A stretch of DNA of 64,000 nt from Locusta migratoria. Lineage: Eukaryota > Arthropoda > Insecta > Orthoptera > Acrididae. Where the stretch lies: the NCBI GenBank assembly GCA_026315105.1, contig CM048744.1, positions 973,376,221-973,440,220 of the forward strand, written 5' to 3'. Of this stretch, positions 1 to 11,126 are shown in pieces. The translations under genes and the position numbers were made by a program. The number at the start of each line of letters is the position of its first letter. Within the stretch, counting starts at the first letter, position 1. Below the pieces are notes generated by a model. It was not told the origin of the DNA. It worked only from the letters and a program-made list of their open reading frames with translations, and searched no databases.

Positions 1-960
1 AAGAACTGGGCCCAACGACATGCTGAGCCGACACAGTCGTACATACAGAATGTTTTGGCCCTGTGTAACATAATGAATCCGAATATGACTGAGGCCGACA
101 AAATCACGCACCTGATGAAGGGTATTGCAGAAGACATGTACCAAGCTCTTCTGATAAAGATGTTGCTACGACAGAAGAGTTCATCAAGTGGTGCCAGCGT
201 ATTGAAGAGATGCAACAAAGGAGGGTTGGACGTAAGAAGTACGACAGACTCCCGAATGTAGTCAAATGTTCAAATGTTTGTAAATCTTATGGGACTTAAC
301 TATTGGGTCATCAGTCCCTAGAATGTAGTCCCTATGGCCATTGTGGAAGACCAGCATGCCTTCGCTTCTCTCATACGACAAATCGTGAGAGAAGAATTAC
401 AACAGTGCATGGCAGCCGGGACTATTAGACCGAGCGAGCATCAGATTATGGCCATGGATGTTAGCCCTGTAAGTCACGAGGGAGACGACGCCACTGAGGA
501 AAACGTATTTCAGACATTAGCTCCTGTTTGCCCCGCCAGACGCACCCGACATGAAGAATTGCGTCACACTGCTATGACTTAAGCTGCAGCCACCAAACGG
601 CAGCCTATGAACCAACCGACGCGGCCACAACCAATTCCCCCAGCAACTACGACGCCACGCAGAAGAACAGTGTCTGGAGGACAGAAGACAACACACCACT
701 TTGTTTCCACTGTGGGCACCCTGGACATGTCGTACGCTACTGCAGAGAGAGAAGGCGAGTATTCGATGATTATTTTGCCGCAAGATGTCAGCCATCAGAG
801 CAGTTCTATCCCAGGCAACCACCTGCTGATGAGTTCAGTCGACCTATGGGAAGAAGCCCATCGCTGTACCCTAGACGAGGTCTCTCCCCGATGCAGCTGT
901 TCACCGTCGTCGTACAGAGGTACCAGCCGCTCCTCTAGCCGCCGCGCCCAGGAAAACTAA
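1..960 (+). pseudogene. gypsy gag remnant with CCHC zinc knuckle
   Basis: The frame at 55-261 resembles the capsid region of insect gypsy Gag proteins (a stretch like NPNMTEADKITHLMKGIAED). A short SINE insertion at 264-320 disrupts it. About 700-745 encodes a retroviral-type zinc knuckle, C-x2-C-x4-H-x4-C (CFHCGHPGHVVRYC), in a frame different from the flanking open stretches, so the gene is frameshifted. The knuckle would bind RNA during packaging. Confidence 0.75.
264..320 (-). mobile_element. 5'-truncated tRNA-type SINE (3' tail only), with target-site duplication
   Basis: These 57 bp match the 3' tail of the SINE family present in full at 43805-44002 and 49049-49248 ('gggacttaac...gggtcatcagtccct'). 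They are flanked by perfect 10-bp direct repeats GAATGTAGTC at 254-263 and 321-330. This indicates a short LINE-mobilised insertion into gag. Confidence 0.85.
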
Positions 961-1028
961 GCGAGGCGACCATCTACGGAGGTGAGGCCGCCACAGATTA
1001 AAATCCTCCATGGACGACAGTTGCTAAG

Positions 1029-1211
1029 ATGCCGGGAAATCTCATCGACGTCATAATCGATGGCCAACCTGTCCGGGCACTTGTTGATTCAGGAGTGTCT
1101 TTTTCTGTACTGTCAGATAATTACCGCCGCACAGTAAAGAAGACGATGTTCTGTGATAAGGGGGCAACTGCACTGAAGGTCGCGAATGGAAAGTACGTCC
1201 ATCCAGAATGA
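1029..1211 (+). pseudogene. gypsy aspartic protease domain
   Basis: The region encodes a retropepsin-like start with the active-site motif ALVDSGVSFSVLS (DSG triad) about 20 residues in, after a typical beta-strand 'VDVIIDGQPVRAL'-like segment. The frame stops at 1209-1211 (TGA). The downstream frame resumes with the usual late protease motif VILGWDFL near 1290, so the stop lies inside the protease. Confidence 0.8.
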
Positions 1212-1265
1212 ACTTGTGTCGCAAGAATAACCATCAACAACAGGACCCAGCAGTTTGAATTTTTC

Positions 1266-2420
1266 GTGTTAACAGAATGTAGTCACAATGTCATCCTCGG
1301 ATGGGACTTCCTTAAGGCATCCCTAGCTATCATTGACTGTGGAAGATCTGAACTGCAAATTGAAGAAGTTGTTTCGCCGGATACACATAATACAGAATTA
1401 TCTGGGAAGTTATTCGTCGTTGACAATGTGACGATACCGCCGTTGACAATGAGAAGAGTTGCAGTCACAAACACAGATTACTGGTTAAACTGTGAAATTC
1501 TTGTTGATAGTGAAAAGTTTATCAGGGTCACAAAAGAAATTTACATACCAGCAGCTATCATAAGCATTACCGGTGGTCAAGGAGAGATTTGGATCACAAA
1601 TTGTCACGAGCAGTCACAACTTATCCCCAAGGGAATGTGCATCGGGACAGCTGAACCAATCCAGGACAGTGAACTCAATGTCATCAACGAAGACCCATGC
1701 CCTGCAGTTAGTACAGAGAACACGCTGGAGGAAACAAACATGGAACTTGAAATAGGGCCTGGACTGACCAAGGAACAACGCCAGCAGGTGTTAGGTATAC
1801 TACGCCAATTTTCGGGTGCATTCACACCTCAGCAGGGGAAAAGTAAGACGAAACAACCCATGATAAAGCACCGTATCAATACTGGGGATCATCCGCCAAT
1901 TAGCCAGCGTTCGTATAGAGTGTCGCCAGCTGAAAGATGTATAATTCGGGAGGAAGTGGAGAAGATGTTGCAAGATGACATTATTCAACCTTTGGAGAGT
2001 CCTTGGTCGTCTCCGGTGGTCCTCGTAAAGAAGAAGGATGGAACGTGGCGATTCTGTGTCGACTATCGGCGGCTGAACAGAATCACAAAGAAAGATGTCT
2101 ATCCATTGCTGCGCATTGATGACACCTTAGACTGCTTGAAAGGAGCTACATACTTCTCAACTATGGACATGCAGACAGGTTACTGGCAAATCGAGGTTGA
2201 CGAAGCTGACAGGGAGAAGACGGCTTTTATTACACCTGACGGCATCTATGAATTAAAAGTAATGCCATTTGGATTATGTAATGCTCCAGCCACATTTGAA
2301 CGCATGATGGACAACTTGCTTCGACACCTTAAGTGGATGATGTGTCTCTGCTATTTAGATGACATTGTTGTTTTCTCAAAAACATTTGAAGAACATCTGA
2401 GTCACCTGTCAACTGTGTGT
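1266..2420 (+). pseudogene. gypsy reverse transcriptase (fingers and palm)
   Basis: Recognisable RT blocks are WSSPVVLVKKKDGTWRFCVD, then STMDMQTGYWQIEV, the MPFGLCNAPATFERMMD block and the catalytic YLDDIVVFS (YxDD) at about 2350. The open frame continues to 2522, but homology leaves this frame near 2415, where the next frame takes over with the RT thumb. The upstream part holds the protease C-terminus. Confidence 0.92.
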
Positions 2421-2715
2421 GCAGGCTGCAGGTCTCCGCCTCAATCCAAAAAAGTGCCTCTTTGTCGCCAAGGAGATAAAAATCCTGGGGCACCTAGTCA
2501 ATGGAGATGGTGTCTGTCCTGATCCAGATAAAGTAAGGGCAGTCACAGAATTTCCAACTCCTCAACACATTTCTGATGTGAGAAGTTTTCTCGGGCTGCG
2601 CTCATACTACCAACGTTTCATAAAAGGATTTTGTAACAAGGCACGCCCATTACAAGAACTTCTGCAGGGAGACGCCAAATTTTACTGGGATAAGATAAAA
2701 GAAAGAGCTTTCTAG
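2419..2715 (+). pseudogene. gypsy RT thumb/connection segment
   Basis: After a frame change this frame continues the polyprotein: GLRLNPKKCLFV, then ILGHLVNGDGVCPDPDKV and the FLGLRSYYQRFIKGF block typical of Ty3/gypsy RT-RNase H linkers. It ends at a TAG (2713-2715) replacing a sense codon, since RNase H follows in the same frame. Confidence 0.88.
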
Positions 2716-3330
2716 GCACTTAAGGAGGCTCTAACTTCCGCACCAGTGCTAGCCTTGTACGACGAGAATGCAGAAACGGAACTTCACACGGACGCCAGTG
2801 GTTATGGTATTGGTGCAGTGCTTGTACAAGTTCAGGAAGGTGCTGAAAAAGTGATAGCCTATGCGTCAAGAGTACTCTCAAAGTCCGAGATAAACTACTC
2901 TACAACTGAAAAAGAATGTCTCGCAGTTATCTGGGCTATCAACAAGTTCCAGCCGTATTTATTTGGCAAACCATTTACCGTCATGACAGACCACCATTCT
3001 TTGTGTTGGCTGACTAGCTTGAAGGATCCATCAGGCCGACTAGCAAGATGGGCACCAAGACTCCAAGAGTACGATGTCACAGTGGTATTCAAGAACGGGC
3101 GCAAACACAAGGATGCCGACTGCCTTTCGAGGAATCCATTAGTGGAACACAACGGCATTAATGAAATTTCAGCTCTCATTGAATTAGATGACGTTACAGC
3201 TGAACAGAGGGAAGATCCAGCACTTTTAAAAACAATAGAGGCCTTGGAGAAAGGAGAACTGACCAATGGAGAGTTCCAACTTATAAACGGAACATCCACT
3301 ACGATCCACTGGGCCCCAAATGGCTACTGG
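2716..3330 (+). pseudogene. gypsy RNase H domain
   Basis: All four acidic catalytic positions are visible: HTDASGYGIGAVL, then STTEKECLAV, VMTDHHSL and HKDADCLSR. The domain degrades the RNA strand during reverse transcription. Similarity to the expected polyprotein leaves this frame near 3330, so integrase is reached only after another frame change. Confidence 0.9.
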
Positions 3331-4591
3331 TTGTTCCAGCTCATCTCCAGCCAGCTATTCTCAAATATTTCCACGATGCTCCAATATCCGGTCATCTGGG
3401 ATTCGTGAAGACCCTAGACAGAATCAGAAGCAGGTATTACTGGAAAGGTCTCTACCGATCTGTCAAGCACTATGTGAGTCACTGTAAAGAGTGCCAGCGA
3501 TGGAAGCGTGTGCCTCAGTTACCTCCAGGACATCTCATACCAATTCCACCGGCAGCAGCTCCATTCCACTGAGTTGTGATTGATCTTTTAGGGAGGTTCC
3601 CGAAGTCGACAAGCGGTAACCGTTGGATAATAGTCTGCACAGACTACCTCACACGCTACGCTACCAAACCTGTGCCGACTGCAGAAGCTCCAGAGATCGC
3701 AAAATTCCTTGTAGAAGACATTATTTTGAAGCATGGAGCACCACGTGTCATGATATCTGATCGTGGAAAAGTATTGCAGTCAAAACTAGTATCAGAGGTA
3801 ATGTCTCGGTGCGACATTGTCCACAGAATGACAACTGCATATCATACTCAGACAAATGGTCTTACGGAACGTTTTAACAAGACGTTAGCCGACATGCTGT
3901 CAATGTACGTCGATGTTGAGCAGAAGGATTGGGATACAATTCTGCCAGTCGTGACATTTGCTTACAATATAGCAAAACAAGACACGACAGGCTTCACTCC
4001 GTTTTTCCTGCTCCATGGCCGTGAAGCTGAGACAACAATGGATACGCTGTTCCCATTCCAACTGGACGACACTCAGGATGACTATGTTAAACAGCTCATC
4101 ACCAGGGTCGAAGAAGCAAGACAGCTGGCTCGCATATGGACACTGGATGCCCAGGAGAAAGACTGTCAGCGGTATAACGACAAGCACCGACCTGTTGTGT
4201 ACAGCCCAGGAGATCTGGTATGGATTTTTACCCCTGTACGGAAGGTTGGACTCTCAGGAAAGTTATTGAAGTGATACTTTGGTCCGTATCGTGTCATACG
4301 CCGCCTTTCAGACATCACATACAAAGTTGAGGACTATGAGCCGTCGTCGAAATGTCAAAAACGAAGAGACATTGTTCACGTCCTGCGCATGAAGCCTTAC
4401 TATGATCCTGAAGAGCAGGTAGACGACAATGGCTTCTTGTTCAAGGACTCTAAGGATGGTAATGTTCCTGATGAAGCCACGACAGGAACGTCTGTCGTCA
4501 ATAATCGCGGAGAAGGGGATTCTCTTGAACCGTCATACAGAGGACCCATAACACGGTCAAGATCCAGGACATTGCAGCTGTCTCCACAGTG
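3330..4591 (+). pseudogene. gypsy integrase and C-terminal tail
   Basis: The N-terminal HHCC zinc finger is visible at about 3370-3500 (HLGFVKT, HCKECQRW). The core carries the D,D,E residues in VCTDYLTRY, MISDRGK and NGLTERFNKT. Stops occur near 3571 and 4272. The C-terminal part includes the conserved HVLRMKPYYDP block of Ty3/gypsy integrases at about 4377-4410. The final ORF ends at 4591, before the LTR. Confidence 0.9.
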
Positions 4592-4658
4592 ATCTTAACA
4601 GCGGGTCGCTGTTTCTCCAGGAGCAGGAGCAATGCCACGAGAGACAACGAACACCGAC

Positions 4659-4985
4659 TGCCGGCGTGGCGCAGGGAATACCGTCACGGACTTCGGTGCT
4701 GAAGGTCGCCGGTTCAATCCCGCCCACCAGCAAGAATTTATTTTTTTGTAATTAACAATTCCAGAATGTTCTACACCTTTCTGATGTTCACTTGTAAATT
4801 CTACTTGTTTCTTATGTTAACTGTTCTAATTTCTGGTAAATTCTGTCTGTGTATAAATAGCAGAGCATTCTGCCTGAGAGGCAGTCAGTGTTCCGTGTAT
4901 GTTGAGTTCATAATAAACGTGCTTTCAGTATAAGTGCTGTGTTTAGTTGCCTTCGAAGTCAAGGCTGCTTCCATTTCAATGGCAC
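4659..4985 (+). repeat. gypsy 3' LTR with tRNA-like 5' part
   Basis: About 325 bp that align with a second copy at 44293-44633. It contains TATAAATAG at about 4853, AATAAA near 4912 and a transcript-end-like region. Its first 75 bp look tRNA-derived: A-box-like TGGCGCAGGGA (4666-4676) and B-box-like GGTTCAATCC (4711-4720). The exact ends are approximate because both copies also share 'CCGAC' just before TGCCGG. Confidence 0.75.
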
Positions 4986-6000
4986 AATATGAATGAGCCT
5001 CGACCATTGCTCCTCAAAAAAGAAGGTTGTTGCTCTGAATGCACTTTTTTCCATTTTTAATCACTCTCAGTGCTTGTAAATACTTTCACTGAATGATGCA
5101 TAATATTATCATAAAAGCTATAATTATAAAAGGGTGTTCTGCTTCAATTGCATTCTTGTCATTGTTAAAGTGTTTTTATTTATCATGCTAGCGCGTTTCA
5201 TAAGATAAAAATGCCACAGCCTTTCCAAACACTCTTTTCTAGAAGGTCATTGAAAGTGAGCGCACATCTTATAAATTATTTAACTTCTGATTGGCTGAAG
5301 ATAAGGTAGCAAATGTGCATGGTATGGTGCTAATAGATCACAATAGATAGACTCTGAACACTTGCTTCATTCATCATTTTTGTTTAAGTGAAAGACATCA
5401 CAGGAAATGGTGGATCTACCCTATACTAAACGACAAAACGACAAGAAAACAAAAGTTCACCATCTGGAATGGCCATGTGGTCAAAAAGCATCAGCACTGG
5501 GCAGCCGTCGTGAGAGTTTGGTTTTAATAATGCTGCTGTTCAACATTGTAACTATTGGGTTTAACTCTTGGTGGCAACAATAGCTTGTGATTCTTAGCTG
5601 TTGCATTTGGTAGTGTTCACATCGAAGAGAAGCATATCATTATAAACTTGCACAAGAAGATAGAATCATGTAGTCACGTTGTGAATGCGATATAATTTCT
5701 TATATTTAATTATTTTACAACACTGCTGTAGTATTTTAGACAGAGAATGTTTCATTTTAATATTTAGAGTGTCAAGTAAATTTACGAAGCATCAATTGTA
5801 TGATAGACATGTTTTTATTTTGAGCAGCATGATCATGAGGGTTTCTTTTTGAAAAAAGTATGATCTTGAAATTTTTAAAAATATTTTTATCTGAATCTAG
5901 AGGTCTAAATGCATGGAAACTGCTACATTGTGGGTAGAGATTAAAAAAAATTTCTCAGGTCGGAAAGGGCTATAAATTTATGATGTATTTCTTTATAATA
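4986..6000. other. AT-rich DNA, nothing recognised
   Basis: No open frame of note, no RNA gene and no terminal repeats were seen. It may hold decayed repeats. Confidence 0.5.
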
Positions 6001-6160
6001 ATGGAAAGTCCAGGTTGGAATTAATAATATAGTGAGGACAGTTTACAACTCACCGCAAAGACGTGGCTACAAGCTGCGACAGGCACATACAAAAGACACA
6101 CACATACAACACATTCAGCTATCGGCCATGGCCTTCTTCAGAAAATAGAGCATTCTTTGC
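6001..6160 (-). repeat. Penelope-type tail repeat with hammerhead-like core
   Basis: On the minus strand this matches the family also seen at 31392-31530 and 33040-33225: a hammerhead-like core, a CA/TG-rich spacer, then 'TGTCGCAGCTTG...GGTGAGTTGTAAACTG' and a unit ending near an ATTATT-type tail. The pattern is that of Penelope-like element terminal repeats. Confidence 0.6.
6116..6141 (-). ncRNA. degenerate hammerhead ribozyme-like core
   Basis: Minus strand: CUGAAGA (fits CUGANGA), then a GGCC/GGCC stem II with an AU loop, then GAUA where GAAA is expected. One core base differs from consensus and no stem I is evident, so it is probably inactive. Confidence 0.4.
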
Positions 6161-6593
6161 TGTTCGAAAGAGATTTGCTTAGAATAATGAAAAGTATAGA
6201 AGTGATCCAAAAACATTATGCAAGGAAAATATCTTCTTTTAATAAGCACTAATCCAATATTTTTAAGCATTGTAAATGTCTTATTTTCTGGTTAATTCCG
6301 AAAATGGGGGAGGGGGGCTGGTGGCAGCAACTTTAGGGTTTGCACTGGGTGCCAGAAATTCACACTATGCCACTGGACTGAAGACTACAACACACCACCA
6401 ACTTTTCCTCAAAGGAAAAGTAGTTATTTGTTAGGATAAACATGAAACCTACCAGCCACTACCAGTACCTACATATTGATGGTCGCCATACCTTCCACAT
6501 AAAAAAAAATCCCTCCAATACAGCCTTGCCATCCATGGGTGGTGTATTTGCAGTGTTGAGAACTTACCTGCTCAATATGAGGAGGAATCCAAA

Positions 6594-7768
6594 ATTTTCG
6601 GGACTGGTGCTGCCATCTTGAAAGTGGGAGTAGTAGATCTTTGCACCACTCGGTGGTGAGAGCTGCATATTTGATGAGTCAGTAAGCTGAGTGGAATTCA
6701 GCTGGGAGGACGCGTTGTGTGTCCACCGTGCTTTCCGTAATACTCTGTGTCTGGTGTGTGGTGATTGTACAGTGGATCTGCAAGGCGGACAGAGCATGAG
6801 CCGTATGCATGTTTTTGTGTGGCATGCTTGGTTCAGGGCCAGCCGTACAGATGTTGAAGATGATGCTCACACTAGAAGGCCTGTTAGCCACACAATGCCA
6901 GACATTTTTGCCGAACTCCAACAATTGGTTCGTGTGGATGACGTCAAACCATTCAAGACCTTGCAGATGAAGTGGGTATTGGTTATGGGACATGTCATGG
7001 AATGTTGACTGATGAATTGGGCATGCATCATGTCACCACAAAATTTGTGCCAAGGCACAGGCACAACATGTTGAAGTGTGTTTTGACCTTCGTCAGACTG
7101 CATCTGATGATCCAACCTTCTTGTGAGGGGTATCACTGGCAACGAGAGCTGGATTTATGTTTATGATCCAGAGACAAAGCAATAATTGTCCCAGGGGAAG
7201 AGCCCAAGCTCTCCAAGGCCCAAAAACACGAGACAGGTGGAAAGCAAAGTGAAGAGCATGATCATCTTTTTCTTTAATACTAAGGGAATTGTGCACAAGG
7301 AATTCATCCCACCCAACCAAACTGTGAATTATGTGTACTACTGTGACATTTTATGATGATTCTGTGAAAACATGTGGCAACAATGGCCTGAACTTTGGCT
7401 TCAAGGGAACTGGCTGCAGCATCATGACAATGCGCCATATAATACGTCCTTGCTTACTAGGACCTTTTTGGCAAAAGACATGGCCATACTCACCAGATTT
7501 GGCACCATGTGACTTCTCACTATTTCTAAAACTGAAACTCAAGATGAAATTTGCTGTGCATCTTGATTTGACACTCTACAGAGGATTTAAGAAGCATCGT
7601 TGGCAGTGCTCAACATCCTCAAAGAACAGGACTTGCTGAAAATGTTTGACCAATGGCAGAAGTGCTGGGACTGGTCCGTACGTGCGGATGGGAACTACTT
7701 TGGAAGTGATGGTGAGCATTACTCAGAAGGTAAGGTTTTCAACAGATGGTAGCACCAGTCCCGAAAAT
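6594..7768 (+). mobile_element. mariner-family DNA transposon, dead, with terminal inverted repeats
   Basis: Terminal inverted repeats of about 24 bp face each other: TTTTCGGGACTGGTGCTGCC near 6595 and its complement around 7744-7766, one mismatch apart in the core. Between them lie scattered mariner transposase pieces in several plus-strand frames: an N-terminal WHAWFRASRTDVEDDAHTRR block (about 6820-6890) and the late WPYSPDLAPCDFSLF block (about 7480-7530). Many stops and frameshifts make it a pseudogene. The length, about 1.17 kb, fits a full-length mariner. Confidence 0.85.
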
Positions 7769-8532
7769 GTTAGATGGCATCTTGTATACTGCAGGTCTCA
7801 CAAAGGCCTTCACTGACTGGCACTATCCTCCAGACCTAGTCTGCAAACAGGTTTCCTGTGCCACATCCCCGCACACTACCAAACCTCTGTGTAGTCACAA
7901 AGGAGTGCCGTCCTTGTCACTCAATATCACCCTGGATTGGAACAACTAAGCCACATCCTATCTCAAGACTATGATTTTCTGTCATCATACCCATATATTG
8001 AGAGACATCCTGCCAAAATCCTCCCCCCCCCCCCCCCCACCTTCCTCAAGTGGTGTTCTGTAGCCAACTCTACAACATATTCATAAATTTCTGACACATA
8101 GTGCTGTAACTAGCTTTCATAATGGTGTCTGTAACTAAAGTGTTTTCCAAATAGATACCGGCAGCAGTTATTTGAGTTGATTTTGGCAGAAAAACAGAAC
8201 ATCACAGATATTCACAGCCAGTTGCAGAATGTCAACAGAGACATGGCAATGGATGAAAGTACGGCGAGTCATTAGGGTATCTGTCACCATCAAAACAAGA
8301 TTGAGCAAATCTATCTGAATTTTTGTGGCTGACCAGTCCTAGAGAGCTGTGATCTCTGAAATGCCAGAATGCGTGAACATTTTTATTTCAGATGATTGTC
8401 AGATCACATTCAAAAAATTGCTGTGCATCTTGATTTCTCAGTTAGTAGTGCTGAAACACGTATCTAGGCATGTAAGAGATTTTACAAATATTTAGTCTTA
8501 TGAAAGAAGATGCAAGTGCGTGCGCGCACTCG

Positions 8533-8580
<48 letters not shown>

Positions 8581-9034
8581 ACAGGAAGCACTATGCAGGT
8601 GGTGGTGGAAGAAGTTATTACATACTGCAAGATGTTGGCTCTCAGAGACCAGTAGAGTGATACCAAGCAGGCATAATGGCCCTTCCATTAAAGTGGTATA
8701 AAGCCATAACAATAAACAGAGATGATGTTGAAAAATAGTGTTTTGTAGTCAAAAGATTGGAAAGAAAAATGGTGTATTTGAATCCTTAATAAAACCAATC
8801 TTATAACATATGACGTAAGGTTCCCAATTAGCTACAGCCTTGAGGGAAGGTGCTAGGCTACATCCGACAACATTGCTGTGTGCAGCGGTTCCCCCACTCT
8901 CAGCTCGCCCGTCTGCAATTTGCTATGCCAATAAGTGTAGGCTTGGCAGCCATTAGAGATGGAAGTATCGATTGCTGCTCCCGCCAAGTGCAAGGTTTGA
9001 GCAGTAGTCTGGTTTCTCCAGGCAAGGAAGTAAC
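7769..9034. other. intergenic DNA with low-complexity tracts
   Basis: A poly-C run at about 8022-8038 and a (CA)n microsatellite at 8538-8579. No coding sequence was recognised. A 19-bp stretch (about 8417-8435) repeats one in the mariner at about 7550-7568. Confidence 0.5.
8538..8579. repeat. (CA)n microsatellite
   Basis: About 21 CA dinucleotides without interruption. Confidence 0.97.
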
Positions 9035-9400
9035 CGCCCATGGAGATTCATCATCAAGTGACTGAGGTTTATAGTGAAGAGTGCATGTCCACTCAGCTCA
9101 TCTGCAAATGGTGCAGGCCTTTTGCTGAGTGTCGCACAGAAGTTCATGATGATGAACAGCGTGGAAGACTGCTGGTTTTGGATGCGATTGTCCAGAAGAT
9201 CGACAGTGAGCTACTCAAAGATTGGAGGGTCACTGTTCGTGAACTTGTTGAATGCATTCCCGAAGCTTCCTATGGCACAACTGAAAGAACCTTAACAGAA
9301 ATGTTGGGTTATCGCAAGGCAGCGGGATACTTCTTTGACTTAGGAATACATAAGCTGAAGCACCATCTTCAAAAGTGTGTAAATAAATAAATATTATAGA
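9035..9400 (+). mobile_element. internally deleted mariner transposase fragment
   Basis: The 116-codon frame at 9040-9390 starts with the mariner N-terminal helix-turn-helix region (ICKWCRPFAECRTEVHDDEQ, then GRLLVLDAIVQKID and MLGYRKAAG). It passes directly to a C-terminal-like segment (FFDLGIHKLKHHLQKCVNK). The catalytic aspartate region in between is missing. It is therefore a deleted, non-autonomous copy whose two ends remain fused in frame. Terminal repeats were not located. Confidence 0.75.
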
Positions 9401-9491
9401 CGAAAAATTCATAGCAGGAAAAATTATATATAAAAAATAGATGAAGACTACTCATCAGGCGAAGGAGCACAGGTGTGATAGTAGCACAAAT

Positions 9492-9494
<3 letters not shown>

Positions 9495-9539
<45 letters not shown>
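9495..9539. repeat. (CA)n microsatellite at PLE end
   Basis: A CA dinucleotide run next to the hammerhead-like core. The same arrangement recurs in other PLE-type copies in the window. Confidence 0.9.
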
Positions 9540-9543
<4 letters not shown>

Positions 9544-9553
9544 ATACAAACGC

Positions 9554-9582
9554 AAGCTTTCGCAACCCAGTTGCTTCTTCAG
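9554..9582 (-). ncRNA. hammerhead ribozyme-like core (PLE-associated)
   Basis: Minus strand: CUGAAGA (matches CUGANGA), stem II GCAAC-UGG-GUUGC with five perfect pairs, then GAAA. A short stem III (AGC/GUU, one wobble) with a four-base loop can be drawn. Stem I is not evident next to the CA repeat. PLEs are known to carry hammerhead motifs. Activity is not implied. Confidence 0.55.
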
Positions 9583-9739
9583 GAAGAAGGGAAGCAGAGG
9601 GAAAAGGAAATGATGACGGTTTTAAGGGAGGGGGGTAAGGAGCCATTCCAATCCCGAGAGAGGAAAGACTTACCTTGGGGGAAGAAAAGGAAGATAAACA
9701 AATACACACACACACCCACATATTTACACAGACGCAAAC

Positions 9740-10459
9740 ACACCTAGGCAGACATACTGAAGAAACCAAAGAAGTTAAGAAGTTAGACAGAGATGCCACT
9801 TGAGGCAGAGGCTCTGTCCAGAGAACCGAGGCAAAGATGTTAAAATGTTAAAGATGGTGGGCAGGAATTCAAATTTAGTGGAGGTTGAGACTAGATGGGC
9901 AATGGGAAGAGAGAATATGCTGAAGGGCTAGTTCCCATCACCGGAGTTCTGAAGGATTGGTGTCAGTGGGAAGTATCCAGATTACCCGGACGGTGTAACA
10001 CTGGGCCAAGATGTGCTGGCCGTGCACCAAGGCGTGTTTAGCCACAGGGTAATCCTCATTACCAACAAACACTGTCTGCCTGTGTCCATTCATGAGAATG
10101 GACAGTTTGTTGCTGGTCATTCCCACATAGAACGCTTCACAGTGCAGGCATGTCAGTTGGTAGATCACGTGGGTACTATCGCAAGTGGCTCTGCCTTTGT
10201 TCGTGTACACCTTCCAGGTTACAGGACTGGAGTAAGTGGTGGTGGAAGGGTGCATAGGGCAGGTTTTACAACAGGGACAGTTACAAGGATAGGAGCCAGA
10301 AGGTAGGGAAGGTGGTTTGGGGATTTCATAGGGATGAACTAGAAGGTTACGGAAGTTAGGTTTGTGATGGAAAGACACTCTCGGTGGAGTGGGAAGGATG
10401 TCATGAAGGATGGATCTAATTTCGGGTCAGGATTTAAGGAAGTCATGTCCTTGCTGGAT
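9740..10459 (-). repeat. left inverted arm of PLE carrying a GIY-YIG endonuclease copy
   Basis: This is the reverse complement of 10985-11706 at high identity, starting CACACCTAGG against CCTAGGTGTG. On the minus strand it encodes (9938-10378) a cysteine-containing linker (CNCPCCKTCPMH) and the GIY-YIG-like core HVIYQLTCLHCEAFYVGMTS. Confidence 0.9.
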
Positions 10460-11126
10460 ACCCAAGCCTGCCAACCCAAAGTTTGGTACAGATTCATTGA
10501 TGACATCTTCATGATCTGGACTAACAGTGAAGAAGAACTCCAGAATTTCCTCTTCAACCTCAACTCCTTTGGTCCCATCAAATTCTCCTGGTTCTATTCC
10601 AAACCCATGCCACTTTCCTCGATGTCGACCTCCATCTGCTCAACGCCAACTTCACACATCCATCCACATCAAACCTACCAATATACAACAGTACCTGCAT
10701 TATGACAGCTGCCATCCATTCCACATCAAACGTTCCCTTCCCTACAGCTTAGGTCTTTGTGGCAAACAAATCTGCTCCAGTCCTGAATCTCTGAACCAGA
10801 ACACCAACAACCTAATAACAGCTTTCACATCCCACAGTTATACTCCTAATCTGGTACAGAAGCAAACTGCCAGAGCCACTTCCTCATCCCCCCATATTCA
10901 GAACCTTCAACATAAGAATCCCAGAAGTGCCCCTCTTGTCACCGGATACTTTCCGGGACTGGAGCAGACTCTGAATGTCGCTCTCCAGCAAGGACAAGAC
11001 TTCCTTAAATCCTGCACTGAAATGAGATCTGTCCTTCATGACATCCTTCCCACTCCACCGAGAGTGTCTTTCCGCCACCAACCTAACCTCCGTAACCTTC
11101 TAGTCCAACCCTATGAAATCCCCTAA
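10460..11126 (+). pseudogene. PLE reverse transcriptase C-terminal part
   Basis: The catalytic block appears as YRFIDDIFMIW (at about 10488-10520) in one frame. The thumb region continues in another frame from about 10680 (HYDSCHPFHIKRSLPYSL). A frameshift separates them. Upstream RT blocks are absent, so this is a truncated copy. Confidence 0.85.

Larger units (their letters stand above)
1..4985 (+). mobile_element. Ty3/gypsy LTR retrotransposon, 5'-truncated by window edge, decayed
   Basis: Gag-like, CCHC knuckle, protease, reverse transcriptase, RNase H and integrase regions follow in the PR-RT-RH-IN order of Ty3/gypsy elements, then an LTR-like segment at about 4659-4985. The coding region is broken by in-frame stops (near 1209, 2713, 3571 and 4272) and by frame changes near 2415 and 3330, so the copy is non-functional. 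No envelope-like ORF follows integrase. The 5' LTR and primer-binding site would lie left of the window. The subfamily was not assigned. Confidence 0.93.

Noticed and set aside
8510..8712. Peptides encoded by CA/GT microsatellites here and at 9441-9799, 31625-31816 and 28321-28518 (N-terminal part)
   Set aside because: Low-complexity translations of dinucleotide repeats without support as genes.
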